A stretch of 61,847 nucleotides of DNA from Bacteroidota bacterium. GTDB lineage: Bacteria; Bacteroidota; Bacteroidia; 2-12-FULL-35-15. This document shows, piece after piece, positions 45,901 to 53,342 of this stretch (position 1 is the stretch's first letter; each line of letters starts with the position of its first letter). The position numbers and the translations under genes were made by a program. Location of the stretch: assembly GCA_023251835.1 (NCBI GenBank), contig JAHEXZ010000025.1, positions 1-61,847 of the forward strand, given 5' to 3'. The notes below the pieces were generated by a model. That model was not told where the DNA came from and searched no databases. It saw nothing but the letters and a program-made list of their open reading frames with translations.

Positions 45901-46130
45901 TTTTTATCTGTAATGTGTTCAAAACTGTTTCCATCATATTTAGTAATCCCTCCTCCATTAGTTCCAAACCACATTACACCCGAGTTATCCTGGAATACTG
46001 ATAAAACCTGGGGTTGAGACAGCCCATTTTCAACTGTGTAATTAGTGAAATTATAGGTCTGTCCATTTAACTGATCGAGAGATAAAAGGAAGAACAAACA
46101 AAAAAGAGCCGTCAATAGTGATCTTGACAT
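42885..46130 (-). CDS. Two-component-type propeller / Y_Y_Y / SpoIIE phosphatase signalling protein
   Basis: Membrane signalling protein of about 1081 residues from ATG 46130, which starts the signal peptide MSRSLLTALFCLFFLLSLDQLNG; an in-frame ATG at 46226 adds 32 residues. About 14 two-component regulator propeller repeats (NGLSQPQV..., W-F-G-T-x-x-G) form two seven-bladed propellers outside. A Y_Y_Y domain (LAFNFVGVSLTAPAKVRYKYMLKGLDKDW), a membrane segment (WWFYSIIAVIILSGIFSYV), a coiled coil and a cytoplasmic SpoIIE-type PP2C domain (IVSGDFYWAFDLPD, CADSTGHGIPGAFMS) follow. It resembles hybrid sensor histidine kinases but with a phosphatase output, so it probably senses an extracellular signal and controls a STAS/anti-sigma switch. 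Confidence 0.9.
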   Translation of the reverse strand: MSRSLLTALFCLFFLLSLDQLNGQTYNFTNYTVENGLSQPQVLSVFQDNSGVMWFGTNGGGITKYDGNSFEHITDKNGLADNVVYSIVKDQKGRILIGTNKGLSVFDGKKFKNFTTQNGLSHDRVYTIFITPDNQIFLGTGKGLSLFKDTFCTAYTINEAIDNALIFNIYQDSKQNFWFSTLGSGAYRYNGKEVKNYSKKDGLKNEYFYSVLEQGNEHYWFFMHEGLYELKDNKINQITITGVANDASFYGYAKDHKGNLWIASSAGGIKCKNNTFVLYSQKNGLVNNTIWKIIEDKEKNIWLASKDNGISKLANESFYMYTTNDGLPSNAINCIYQSKDGRYWIGSKKGLSILEGKIIKNYNQKDWKYNPDITAIAESADGTLYIGTSYGALHFNGKIFERIEASDLKRGLNYIHDIYIDKNGTVWLGTKLGVAQINNGKIVEFNYSGTPNNFIYKINQDNNGNYWFATENGAYRFDGNVIKHFTEKDGLTTKQVSNILIDSLNNSWFVTANGIYKYSNEEFSGITIKEGLLSNIVQSLVINKKQVLWAGFPNGVDKIIPLGNNDYEIRHYVAEDGFLSEDCTLNSILLDNQNKVWFGTSKGLVVYQPEYDKKNEVEPYTYIKSIYLFGQKQDWKYFADSLDRNNLPVNLKLAHDRNYLAFNFVGVSLTAPAKVRYKYMLKGLDKDWLPQTAKTEAIYSNIPPGNYEFLVIANNGDGVWNKQPASFKFTIAPPFWQTWWFYSIIAVIILSGIFSYVKIKSSNIKIIKQNHIIEEKNAELKQAYVQIAGKNKSITDSINYAQRIQHSFLTSESVLNYCLKDFFILYKPRDIVSGDFYWAFDLPDRTLVACADSTGHGIPGAFMSLIGISLLNEISHSKKMIEPAGMLDELRRIIICALNPEQADDGGKDGMDIALISIFKSTDSDHVKIHFAGANNTIYLISEQNDTKELTEFKGDKQPVGFYSSMKPFKQHEIIAKKGDIIYMHTDGFADQFGGQKAKKIMSKQLKNTLLAISDLPQKRQQELLDRTFLEWKGELEQVDDVTVIGIKLGSKLSNIANPHKMYSEQLLKESIQCQTIEEFF

Positions 46131-46207
46131 AATTTTTTTCTTTACCCAAGTTAAATTACCACGATTATAGATACACCGGACATTCTGCTTAAGGTTATCG
46201 GTTTTCC

Positions 46208-46215
46208 CAAATATA
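46208..46215 (-). promoter_or_regulatory. -7 promoter element of the SpoIIE gene
   Basis: On the minus strand this reads TATATTTG, matching TAnnTTTG, about 80 bases before the ATG at 46130. Confidence 0.45.
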
Positions 46216-46283
46216 CAAGAATACATAATACTATAAACGATCCAGATTAAAAATTAAGAGCAATTGACCAGCGATTAAGAAAA

Positions 46284-46314
46284 AGAAAGGGCGATCTCAG
46301 AAATCGCCCTTTCT
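46284..46314 (-). terminator. Rho-independent terminator of the T9SS cargo gene
   Basis: AGAAAGGGCGAT and ATCGCCCTTTCT form a 12-bp stem with a 7-base loop. On the minus strand it is followed by TTTTT. It lies 19 bp past the stop at 46333. Confidence 0.85.
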
Positions 46315-46332
46315 TTTGGTTTATAACCGATA

Positions 46333-48117
46333 TTATTGTTCAATAACTTTTAGCACATTATTTCGATTGCCGGCAGTTAGTTTAATAAAGTAGATTCCCG
46401 AAGAAAGGTTCAAACTTTTTGCATTAAAATTATAGAAATAGATTCCAGCCTGTTTTGATCCTTTATCCAACAGCTGAATTCGTTTACCCAGAACATTATA
46501 TACTTCCAGAGTTATTTCTGACTTTTCCTCAAGGTTAACCTTGATAGTGGCAGATGTTGAGTAAGGATTCGGGTACACCGCCAGGATTCCATTGTTTTCA
46601 ATTAATTTCTGTTCATTTATGCCTACCATTGAGCAGGTCGGACGGATAGAGTCAAGACCAGAAGTAAAATTGAGGCAGGAAACAAGTGTTCCTCCTGCAA
46701 TTGTAAAATCATAGGTACCGGTCATATGCAATCCAGGAATATCAACAAAAATGTCATAATTTCCATCACTTAAATTATTAAGCTCAAATGAACCACTTGA
46801 TGTGGTTTTTACTTCACGCATAGCGCTACCGCCCGGTTTTTTTTGTACGATAATATCAATACCTGGAATCGGGTTAGAACGATGTGCCTGATAATTAGCA
46901 TTTTCCTGAACCATACCACTGAAATCCACATCAAGATTTCCTTGAATCTGACCTTGCCCAACCGAATCAGGATGATATTGGAGATGTATTTTATGCCCAT
47001 CCGAACTGCTGTCATTCATTGTAATGATAGAAGGAGCACTTAACCAATCAGTGGAATCACCATAATAGGTAGTTAAAACATTTGGATAATACAGTAAATC
47101 AGGACGTATTGCAATCCTATATTCACCATAGGGGATACTGTCAAATTTAAAATTACCCAATGAATCGAGGGGGGATTTATCGAGAATATCATTTTTAGCA
47201 AAATTGGAATTTTCTCTGTACAAATATGCCTCACCATGTGTAACAACATTTGTTTCATTCAAAGAATCATAAACAGTTCCCGAAATATAGCCAAAATCAA
47301 CAGGTAGTGTATACCAGCTGTAACTAACCATAGTATTTGCAGAATTTACGTTGAAATACATTAGTGATGATGAGCCAAATGTATTATTAGCTATAAAGGA
47401 GTACTCTATAAAATTCTGAGGAAAATTAAGTCCTGTGTAAGAGCCCGACATAAAAACGCTATCAATTGTTGACACTTGTATTTTAGTAAGAAGCACATTA
47501 GTGAAAATACTGCCATTAGGCATTATTAATGTTCCATAACCAATGCCGCTTAATATTTTAGTTTTTGCACCTCTGATTTGAATTGGCATTCCATTGTATT
47601 TTCCATAGGTGATGTAATTTGATACGTTGGTCAATGTCATTCCATAAGTGGCTACATTAGGAACATATAATTCTTTAGGATTTATTATTGATGTTGTATC
47701 CAAACCTACATAGGTATTGCCTGCCGGAACTTTGATATTAAAACCACCTATCATGTGAAGGCCGACTGTATCAATGATATAATATGAATAGAGCGAATCG
47801 GACAGGTTATTAAACGGGGTCCGCAGATAAGATGCATGGGTGGCTTCGGGAAAGTATTGATGGTATTGATTCAATGTGGAATCAGGATGGAACGTTTTGA
47901 TTACAAATGTATCGGTAAAGTTGGCATTAAGCCCGGAATAGTCCCAAATTGTATCCTGGCCGGGATAAGGTACAAACAGAGAACCAGGAACTGTGTCCCA
48001 AACTTCTTTTACAGCAGTTCCTCTGACTGGTAAATAAGTTCCTTCAATAACCGGACCTTGTGCAAAGGAAGAAAGAAAAGAAAATGCAAATAAAAAGCTA
48101 GTAACTACTTTTTTCAT
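46333..48117 (-). CDS. T9SS-secreted protein with Cna-B/SdrD-like domain
   Basis: Protein of 594 residues with a signal peptide (MKKVVTSFLFAFSFLSSFAQ), a long beta-rich region of unknown family, and two carboxypeptidase-like/SdrD_B-type repeats: FGYISGTVYDSLNE...GYGEYRIAIRPDLLYYPN-like and IPGIDIIVQKKPGG...SSGSFELNNLSDGNYDIFVDIPGL. The last 80 residues form a T9SS sorting domain (VYPNPYSTSATIKV, VYNVLGKRIQL, SSGIYFIKL). It is therefore probably a surface or secreted adhesin-like or structural protein. The body has no catalytic motif that I can see. It has a -7-like CAAATATA (minus strand 48159-48166) and its own terminator, so it is a single-gene unit. Confidence 0.8.
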   Translation of the reverse strand: MKKVVTSFLFAFSFLSSFAQGPVIEGTYLPVRGTAVKEVWDTVPGSLFVPYPGQDTIWDYSGLNANFTDTFVIKTFHPDSTLNQYHQYFPEATHASYLRTPFNNLSDSLYSYYIIDTVGLHMIGGFNIKVPAGNTYVGLDTTSIINPKELYVPNVATYGMTLTNVSNYITYGKYNGMPIQIRGAKTKILSGIGYGTLIMPNGSIFTNVLLTKIQVSTIDSVFMSGSYTGLNFPQNFIEYSFIANNTFGSSSLMYFNVNSANTMVSYSWYTLPVDFGYISGTVYDSLNETNVVTHGEAYLYRENSNFAKNDILDKSPLDSLGNFKFDSIPYGEYRIAIRPDLLYYPNVLTTYYGDSTDWLSAPSIITMNDSSSDGHKIHLQYHPDSVGQGQIQGNLDVDFSGMVQENANYQAHRSNPIPGIDIIVQKKPGGSAMREVKTTSSGSFELNNLSDGNYDIFVDIPGLHMTGTYDFTIAGGTLVSCLNFTSGLDSIRPTCSMVGINEQKLIENNGILAVYPNPYSTSATIKVNLEEKSEITLEVYNVLGKRIQLLDKGSKQAGIYFYNFNAKSLNLSSGIYFIKLTAGNRNNVLKVIEQ

Positions 48118-48216
48118 GATCTTGATTTTTAGAAAGTTAACATATCAGTTGTAAACTACAAATATACCCTTTTTGTCTGTTTAATTCCACTTTATTTTAA
48201 GTTCTGACAAATGTTA

Positions 48217-50019
48217 TTATTTTTTCAGAACTATCCCCAATTCATCCAATTGTTCCTGTGAAATAACAGAAGGAGAATCGATCATTACATCACGGCCGGA
48301 GTTGTTTTTAGGGAAAGCAATAAAATCACGGATTACATCGGCTCCACCAAAGAGCGAACACAAGCGGTCGAAACCAAATGCAATGCCTCCATGAGGTGGG
48401 GCACCAAATTCAAATGCATTCATCAGAAAACCGAATTGGGCTTGTGCCTGTTCTTTTGTAAAACCAAGCAGCTCAAACATGCGAGCCTGAAGTTGTTTAT
48501 TAAAAATACGTATTGAACCACCACCAACTTCAACCCCATTTATTACCATGTCATAAGCATTGGCACGTACGGTACCCGGGGTAATATCTAATAATTCAAT
48601 ATCTTCAGGCTTAGGCGATGTGAAAGGGTGGTGCATAGCATGCCAGCGTTGCGTTTCATCATTCCATTCTAATAACGGAAAATCAATTACCCAATGGCAG
48701 GCATATGTATTTTTGTCTCTTAATTCAAGGCGTGTTCCCATTTCCAGTCGTAATTCAGACAATGCTTTACGAGTTTTGTGTTTTTCACCGGCCAATATGA
48801 GTATTAAATCGCCAGGCTGAGCATTAAATGCTGTTGCCCATTTTTTCAAATCTGCCTCATTATAAAATTTATCAACAGAAGATTTAATGGTTCCATCAGA
48901 ATTATAACGGGCGTATACCAAGCCGGAAGCTCCTATTTGAGGGCGTTTTACAAATTCAGTCAGCTCATCCAACTGTTTGCGGGTATAATCAGCAGCACCT
49001 TTTGCACAAATGCCAATAACAAGTTCAGCTTTATCAAAAATCGGAAAAGCCTCACCCCTAACCCCGCTCTCCTTCGACAAATGCTCAGGATAAACTCGGA
49101 GAGGGGAGTTTTGAGAAGTGTTTTTCAATTCAACAAATTTCATATCGAAACGGATATCTGGCTTATCGTTTCCATAATATTTCATTGCGTCTGCATAGGT
49201 CATCCGTGTTAATGGTGGAATATCAATTCCTTTTACTATCTTGAACAAATGACGCACTAATCCTTCAAATGTGTTTAAAATATCTTCCTGCTCAACAAAA
49301 GCCATTTCGCAATCTATTTGTGTAAATTCCGGCTGGCGGTCGGCACGTAAATCTTCATCACGGAAGCATTTAACAATCTGATAATAACGGTCGAAACCAC
49401 CCACCATCAACAATTGTTTAAATGTTTGAGGAGACTGGGGCAAAGCATAAAATTCTCCCTGATTCATACGGGAAGGAACAACAAAATCACGTGCTCCTTC
49501 CGGAGTAGATTTTATTAATACCGGAGTTTCTACTTCGAGAAAATTTAATTTATCCAGATAATTACGTGTTTCAATAGCCATACGATGACGTAATTCCAGA
49601 TTTTTACGAACGGGATTCCTACGTAAATCAAGATAGCGGTATTTCATGCGGATGTCATCCCCCCCATCCGTTTCATCTTCAATAGTAAAGGGGGGAATTA
49701 CAGATGAATTGAGTACAGTTATTTTATCAGGATATATTTCAATATCACCGGTTGGGATTTTATTGTTTTTGGAATAACGTTCTGCAACATTACCAGTAAC
49801 ACTAATTACGTATTCCCTCCCTAATGTACGTGCAATATCCACCAACTCTTTTGGTGAATTTTCTGTTTCAATAGTTATTTGTGAAATGCCATAACGGTCG
49901 CGAAGGTCAATCCAAAGCAGGGATCCTTTATCTCTAAGTCCCTGCACCCATCCACTAATAGTAACCGTTTGGCCAACATGAGCCATTCTTAATTCTCCGC
50001 AAGTATGTGTTCTTAACAT
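48217..50019 (-). CDS. aspS: Aspartyl-tRNA synthetase, with a repeat-derived insertion
   Basis: Class II synthetase of 600 residues with the N-terminal anticodon-binding OB-fold ([25 protein letters not shown]), motif 2 ([18 protein letters not shown]), the GAD insertion domain typical of bacterial AspRS, and motif 3 ([16 protein letters not shown]). Residues of about 303-324 (49050-49112), at the start of the GAD domain, are translated from a palindromic repeat ([20 protein letters not shown]), where relatives go directly from FVELK to a short GFPVFD loop. The reading frame stays open and the catalytic motifs are intact, so the enzyme is probably functional. Confidence 0.95.
   Translation of the reverse strand: MLRTHTCGELRMAHVGQTVTISGWVQGLRDKGSLLWIDLRDRYGISQITIETENSPKELVDIARTLGREYVISVTGNVAERYSKNNKIPTGDIEIYPDKITVLNSSVIPPFTIEDETDGGDDIRMKYRYLDLRRNPVRKNLELRHRMAIETRNYLDKLNFLEVETPVLIKSTPEGARDFVVPSRMNQGEFYALPQSPQTFKQLLMVGGFDRYYQIVKCFRDEDLRADRQPEFTQIDCEMAFVEQEDILNTFEGLVRHLFKIVKGIDIPPLTRMTYADAMKYYGNDKPDIRFDMKFVELKNTSQNSPLRVYPEHLSKESGVRGEAFPIFDKAELVIGICAKGAADYTRKQLDELTEFVKRPQIGASGLVYARYNSDGTIKSSVDKFYNEADLKKWATAFNAQPGDLILILAGEKHKTRKALSELRLEMGTRLELRDKNTYACHWVIDFPLLEWNDETQRWHAMHHPFTSPKPEDIELLDITPGTVRANAYDMVINGVEVGGGSIRIFNKQLQARMFELLGFTKEQAQAQFGFLMNAFEFGAPPHGGIAFGFDRLCSLFGGADVIRDFIAFPKNNSGRDVMIDSPSVISQEQLDELGIVLKK
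49050..49112. repeat. Family A repeat, copy A8, in frame inside aspS
   Basis: CCTCACCCC...CTCTCCTT and ...CTCGGAGAGGGGAG arms. It has a 28-base core identical to copy A7 in valS, and both elements run in the same direction on the plus strand although aspS is read from the minus strand. The element is thus translated in opposite senses in the two genes. Confidence 0.85.
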
Positions 50020-50209
50020 ATAGATTATAAGATTTGAAATATGAGATATGAGAATACAAGACTTTATCTCATCTCAAAAAGTATGGCGAATTTACTAAAA
50101 ATATTTATCGTTAAGCAGAAAAGGATATTCCTGAATTTCGTGATATTGCTTAATGCCTCTTCAACAAAACAACTGTTAAAATTATAAATCCATCTGGTGG
50201 TTTTAAACT

Positions 50210-50246
50210 AAAAATCCCTCATTATAAGATTTAATGAGGGATTTTT
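50210..50246 (-). terminator. Rho-independent terminator after the THX gene
   Basis: A 15-bp stem (AAAAATCCCTCATTA and its complement at 50232-50246) with a 7-base loop. On the minus strand the second arm ends in a T-run. It lies 26 bp past the THX stop codon. Confidence 0.85.
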
Positions 50247-50272
50247 AGTTTTACTTTAAATAGCTTTAACTT

Positions 50273-50506
50273 TTATTCAGCTTTTTTAGGTGCTGCTTTT
50301 TTGGGTGCTGCCGCCTTTTTTGCTGCAGCCTTCTTCACAGGTGCGGCTGTTTTTTCCGAAGCTGATACAGTTTTCTCAGCTGTTACCTTTTTAGATGACG
50401 CTGCTTTTGGTGATGCAGCAGTTTTTACTTTCTTTTTTGGTCTTAGAACTCCGTACGAGCCCATTGAAATTTTACCTCTGCGGGTTTTTTTGTCTCCTTT
50501 TCCCAT
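50273..50506 (-). CDS. 30S ribosomal protein THX-like, with a lysine/alanine-rich tail
   Basis: Protein of 77 residues. The N-terminus MGKGDKKTRRGKISMGSYGVLRPKK matches the small ribosomal protein THX (bTHX), which binds 16S rRNA in the head of the 30S subunit. Unlike the short Thermus form it continues with about 50 residues of KA- and P-rich repeats (AAPVKKAAAKKAAAPKK), resembling the tail of histone H1-like proteins, which should be disordered and strongly basic. A full promoter-like TACATTTG box (minus strand, 50544-50551) and a terminator flank it. Confidence 0.85.
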   Translation of the reverse strand: MGKGDKKTRRGKISMGSYGVLRPKKKVKTAASPKAASSKKVTAEKTVSASEKTAAPVKKAAAKKAAAPKKAAPKKAE

Positions 50507-50543
50507 GATATGTGTTTAGGTAGTTATGTATTAATTGTAAATG

Positions 50544-50576
50544 CAAATGTACACGAATTTTGCAGAAAAACACAAA
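50544..50576 (-). promoter_or_regulatory. Promoter of the THX gene
   Basis: On the minus strand TTTG (50573-50576) is followed, after 21 bases, by TACATTTG (50544-50551), two bases wider than the usual 19 spacing. It lies about 38 bases before the ATG. Confidence 0.5.
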
Positions 50577-50607
50577 CTGTTTTGTATCAATTCATTCTGA
50601 TACTACT

Positions 50608-51345
50608 TTAATCGGTGCTACTAACTCCCCAGTCTCCTGACTCCCTGCCATCACCTCCATTCATCTTCCTCTTCTCCCAAAAATCTTTTTCAATTAAATC
50701 CGGTTTACGTATTGAATTACGCAACCAGATTAAAAGCAGCACTTCCTTTTCCCTTTCATTCAAATGCCAATTAACATCTGACTTATGTAGTTTTGTAATA
50801 AGTGTATACAGACATAATGCAGCAGAAACAGAAATATTAAAACTTTCAGTAAAACCAAACATAGGTATTCTTATAAATTCGTCTGCATGCTCTCTTACTG
50901 TATCGGAAATACCTGTTAACTCGGTACCAAATACTAAAGCCAAAGGTTTATCAACAGAGAGTTCTCCAATGGTACACTCTTTCTCACGCGGACTGGTTGC
51001 AACAATACGGTATCCTTTTTCTTTTAACTGATCAATACAGTATTTTGAATTGTTGTCTTTTTTTCTGTATTTATGAATATTCAACCATTTTGGTGAACCT
51101 AATGCAATATCGCGATGTACAGTATAAGCATTTTTATTTTCGACAACATGAATATCCTGTATTCCAAAAATATCACAGGAACGAAGTACGGCACTTGCAT
51201 TGTGAGGCTGATAAAGGTCTTCCAGGACAACAGTAATGTGCCTTGTACGGTAATTTAGCACCTCATCAAACTTGGCTCTTCGGGTTTCAGAGACCATACC
51301 CGACAGATACTCAATCAATTCTTTATTTGAGTTTTCTACTTCCAA
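50608..51345 (-). CDS. trmH: TrmH-family RNA 2'-O-methyltransferase (SpoU)
   Basis: SPOUT methyltransferase of 245 residues. The family motifs are present: YQPHNASAVLRSCDIFGIQDIHVVE (motif 1, with the catalytic Arg), LALVFGTELTGIS (motif 2, S-adenosylmethionine knot) and MFGFTESFNISVSAALCLY (motif 3). The layout and the C-terminal helices resemble TrmH, which methylates G18 in the D-loop of tRNA, but 23S rRNA methylation cannot be excluded from the sequence. A stem-loop element lies directly upstream. Confidence 0.9.
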   Translation of the reverse strand: MEVENSNKELIEYLSGMVSETRRAKFDEVLNYRTRHITVVLEDLYQPHNASAVLRSCDIFGIQDIHVVENKNAYTVHRDIALGSPKWLNIHKYRKKDNNSKYCIDQLKEKGYRIVATSPREKECTIGELSVDKPLALVFGTELTGISDTVREHADEFIRIPMFGFTESFNISVSAALCLYTLITKLHKSDVNWHLNEREKEVLLLIWLRNSIRKPDLIEKDFWEKRKMNGGDGRESGDWGVSSTD

Positions 51346-51377
51346 ACTTATATTCTATTTCAGAGTTATACTGTGCA

Positions 51378-51508
51378 CGGGATAAATTTCCGCATTGTTA
51401 TATTTCAAAATGGCCAACCCAGATACTTCGACAAGCTCAGTATGACTGGCACACGGGTCACTCTGAGCCTGTCGAAGAGTGTGGGCTGGATTGCGGAAAT
51501 TTATCCCG
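51378..51508. mobile_element. MITE-like inverted-repeat element (~131 bp)
   Basis: The terminal inverted repeats are a perfect 17-bp CGGGATAAATTTCCGCA (51378-51394 and 51492-51508). Inside, a second inverted pair CTTCGACAAGCTCAG/CTGAGCCTGTCGAAG (about 51429-51478) and short CCAACCCA/TGGGCTGG arms allow most of the element to fold into one long hairpin. It carries no gene and lies between the trmH-like gene and the ureohydrolase gene. Confidence 0.75.
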
Positions 51509-51529
51509 TTTAATGTATACAAAGGAATA

Positions 51530-52594
51530 TTACATTAGGGAAGCTTTACCATTTGATTTAGCTACCATATTAGCAATACGATATAACAAACGGGCACCAA
51601 CATTAGCATCCCATTCATCACCACCTGGTGCTACTTCATTAATATCAAATGCAATAATTTTTCTTCCGGAATCAACAATTTTTTCAATCAACATTAATAC
51701 CTGCTCAAACTCAAACCCTCCTGCAACAGGAGTTCCTGTATTCGGACAAAGCTTTGGGTCCAAACCATCGATATCAAAACTTAAATATATATCATTTGGC
51801 AATTGTGCAATAACTTCATTACAAATAGTTGCCCATGTTGTTCCCTCGTATTGTTTACGTTTTATATCACGATCAAAAAAAGTAACAATACGCCCCCCGG
51901 ATTTCTTAATAAGATCGTATTCAAATTCACAATAATCGCGGATTCCAACCTGCACCAGCCTTGATACCTGAGGAATTTTAATGGCATTATACATAATAGA
52001 AGCATGAGAAAATTCAAAACCTTCATAAGCTTCCCGTAAATCTGCATGTGCATCAATTTGCAAAATGGCAAAAGAATTATGTTTTTCTGCCAGCGCCTGT
52101 ATTAATCCCAAAGGCGTACTGTGGTCACCACCAAGCAAGGCTACAATCTTGTTTTTATTAATATAACTAAATGATTTATTCTTTACCCACAGATTTAATT
52201 TAACACACTCTGCATTAACTGCATTTTGTATATCTTTCATTGTGCTGTTGGTTTCAGAAGTTTCACCTTCCTCCAACAAGGCTATATAGGCTTCTGATTT
52301 ACGTCTCAGGCTTTCACTTTTACTGGCTATATCATCCGGTATAGTTTCCATAGCAAGTCCGATTTTCCAGGCATCTGCGATTTTTGGGTCAAACAGATCT
52401 ACCTGAAAAGATGCATTAAATATAGCTTGTGGGCCCAATGCTGTTCCTGCACTATAAGAAACAGTTACTTCCCATGGTACAGGAAGTACAACTACCTCTG
52501 CTTCATCTGTTGTGAATGGTAAACCATATATATTATTATTAGCGTCCCCCAATGCATTCGGGTCAAAGTTGTTTATTTTGTCTTGTTTGCTCAT
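51530..52594 (-). CDS. Ureohydrolase (agmatinase/arginase family)
   Basis: Binuclear-manganese hydrolase of 354 residues. The metal ligands are all visible: ALLGGDHSTPLG, LQIDAHADLRE and SFDIDGLDP. The N-terminal VVVLPVPWEVTVSYSAGTALGPQAIFNAS and the C-terminal FDINEVAPGG also fit. Substrate could be agmatine, arginine or formimidoylglutamate; the agmatinase group is the closest match by eye, which would give putrescine for polyamine synthesis. A TACCTTTG box (minus strand, 52661-52668) lies 67 bases before the start. A deoxyhypusine-synthase-like gene, another polyamine-linked family, lies 7 kb away. Confidence 0.88.
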   Translation of the reverse strand: MSKQDKINNFDPNALGDANNNIYGLPFTTDEAEVVVLPVPWEVTVSYSAGTALGPQAIFNASFQVDLFDPKIADAWKIGLAMETIPDDIASKSESLRRKSEAYIALLEEGETSETNSTMKDIQNAVNAECVKLNLWVKNKSFSYINKNKIVALLGGDHSTPLGLIQALAEKHNSFAILQIDAHADLREAYEGFEFSHASIMYNAIKIPQVSRLVQVGIRDYCEFEYDLIKKSGGRIVTFFDRDIKRKQYEGTTWATICNEVIAQLPNDIYLSFDIDGLDPKLCPNTGTPVAGGFEFEQVLMLIEKIVDSGRKIIAFDINEVAPGGDEWDANVGARLLYRIANMVAKSNGKASLM

Positions 52595-52660
52595 TTTTTA
52601 GTTAGTATTTATATCCGAGATATGGGATGTAAAATTGAGACTCTGTTTTTATTCAGTTTA

Positions 52661-52668
52661 CAAAGGTA
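52661..52668 (-). promoter_or_regulatory. -7 promoter element of the ureohydrolase gene
   Basis: Reads TACCTTTG on the minus strand, a full match to TAnnTTTG. No -33 TTTG at 19 bases. Confidence 0.45.
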
Positions 52669-52720
52669 ATATTTGGTTTTTATCCACTATCGCTATCAGA
52701 TATAACCCAACATAAATAAA

Positions 52721-52758
52721 AAAAGTCCTGTCCCGACAATTGCCGGGACAGGACTTTT
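52721..52758 (-). terminator. Rho-independent terminator of the HU gene
   Basis: AAAAGTCCTGTCCCG (52721-52735) and its exact complement (52744-52758) form a 15-bp stem with an 8-base loop. Flanking A/T runs make it usable in both directions. It lies 25 bp past the HU stop codon. Confidence 0.9.
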
Positions 52759-52782
52759 TTATTTGCTTAGTTGACTAAACTA

Positions 52783-53058
52783 TTACTTGTTAACAGTTTT
52801 TGCTAAGTCAGCACCAGCTTTAAATTTTGCTACTTTTTTTGCAGCAATTTTAATAGCTTTGCCAGTTTGTGGATTACGTCCAACTCTTGCAGATCTTTTA
52901 GAAACTGAGAAAGAACCGAAACCTACTAATGCAACTCTGTCGCCTTTTTTTAATGCTTTTGTTGTAGCGGTAACGAATGCTTCTAATGCTCTTCCAGCAT
53001 CAGCTTTAGTTAATTTTGTTTCTGCTGCGATAGCGTCAACTAATTCTGCTTTGTTCAT
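52783..53058 (-). CDS. HU-family DNA-binding protein
   Basis: Nucleoid-associated protein of 91 residues. It has the HU/IHF layout: two N-terminal helices (MNKAELVDAIAAETKLTKADAGRALEAF), the GFGSFSVSKRSARVGRNPQTGK signature, and a beta-arm with the tip RNPQTGKAIKI that inserts into the minor groove. It ends with AKFKAGADLAKTVNK. Bends and compacts DNA as a dimer. It is a single-gene unit with a strong terminator. Confidence 0.95.
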   Translation of the reverse strand: MNKAELVDAIAAETKLTKADAGRALEAFVTATTKALKKGDRVALVGFGSFSVSKRSARVGRNPQTGKAIKIAAKKVAKFKAGADLAKTVNK

Positions 53059-53342
53059 TTTTTGTTTTTTTAGGGTTAAACAATTATTTATTTATTAACA
53101 GGCACAAAATTAATAAAAATCAATGATAATGCAAGTTTTCAAGTAAAAAAAACGCAAAATTGTTGAAAACTAAGGCTTTTGTTAATAACTTTCTCTAAAA
53201 ATGGGCTTATAATTAGGTTTCGGGGGACATTTTAATTGAATTGACGCAATATGTATATATACAGCATTTAGTATACTCCAAAACCTTTATATGATAGCAG
53301 TACGCAAAAAATATTTTTTTATTGTTTCCCGGCTTTCTTAAC

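Noticed and set aside
42885-46130. Hybrid sensor histidine kinase
   Set aside because: The propeller and Y_Y_Y parts fit, but the C-terminal domain has SpoIIE/PP2C metal-binding motifs (SGDFYWAF, CADSTGHG) and no HisKA or HATPase motifs.
39487-49112. Frameshift or assembly errors as the cause of the odd segments in valS and aspS
   Set aside because: Frame is kept on both sides, catalytic motifs are intact, and the segments match a dispersed repeat seen elsewhere in the window.
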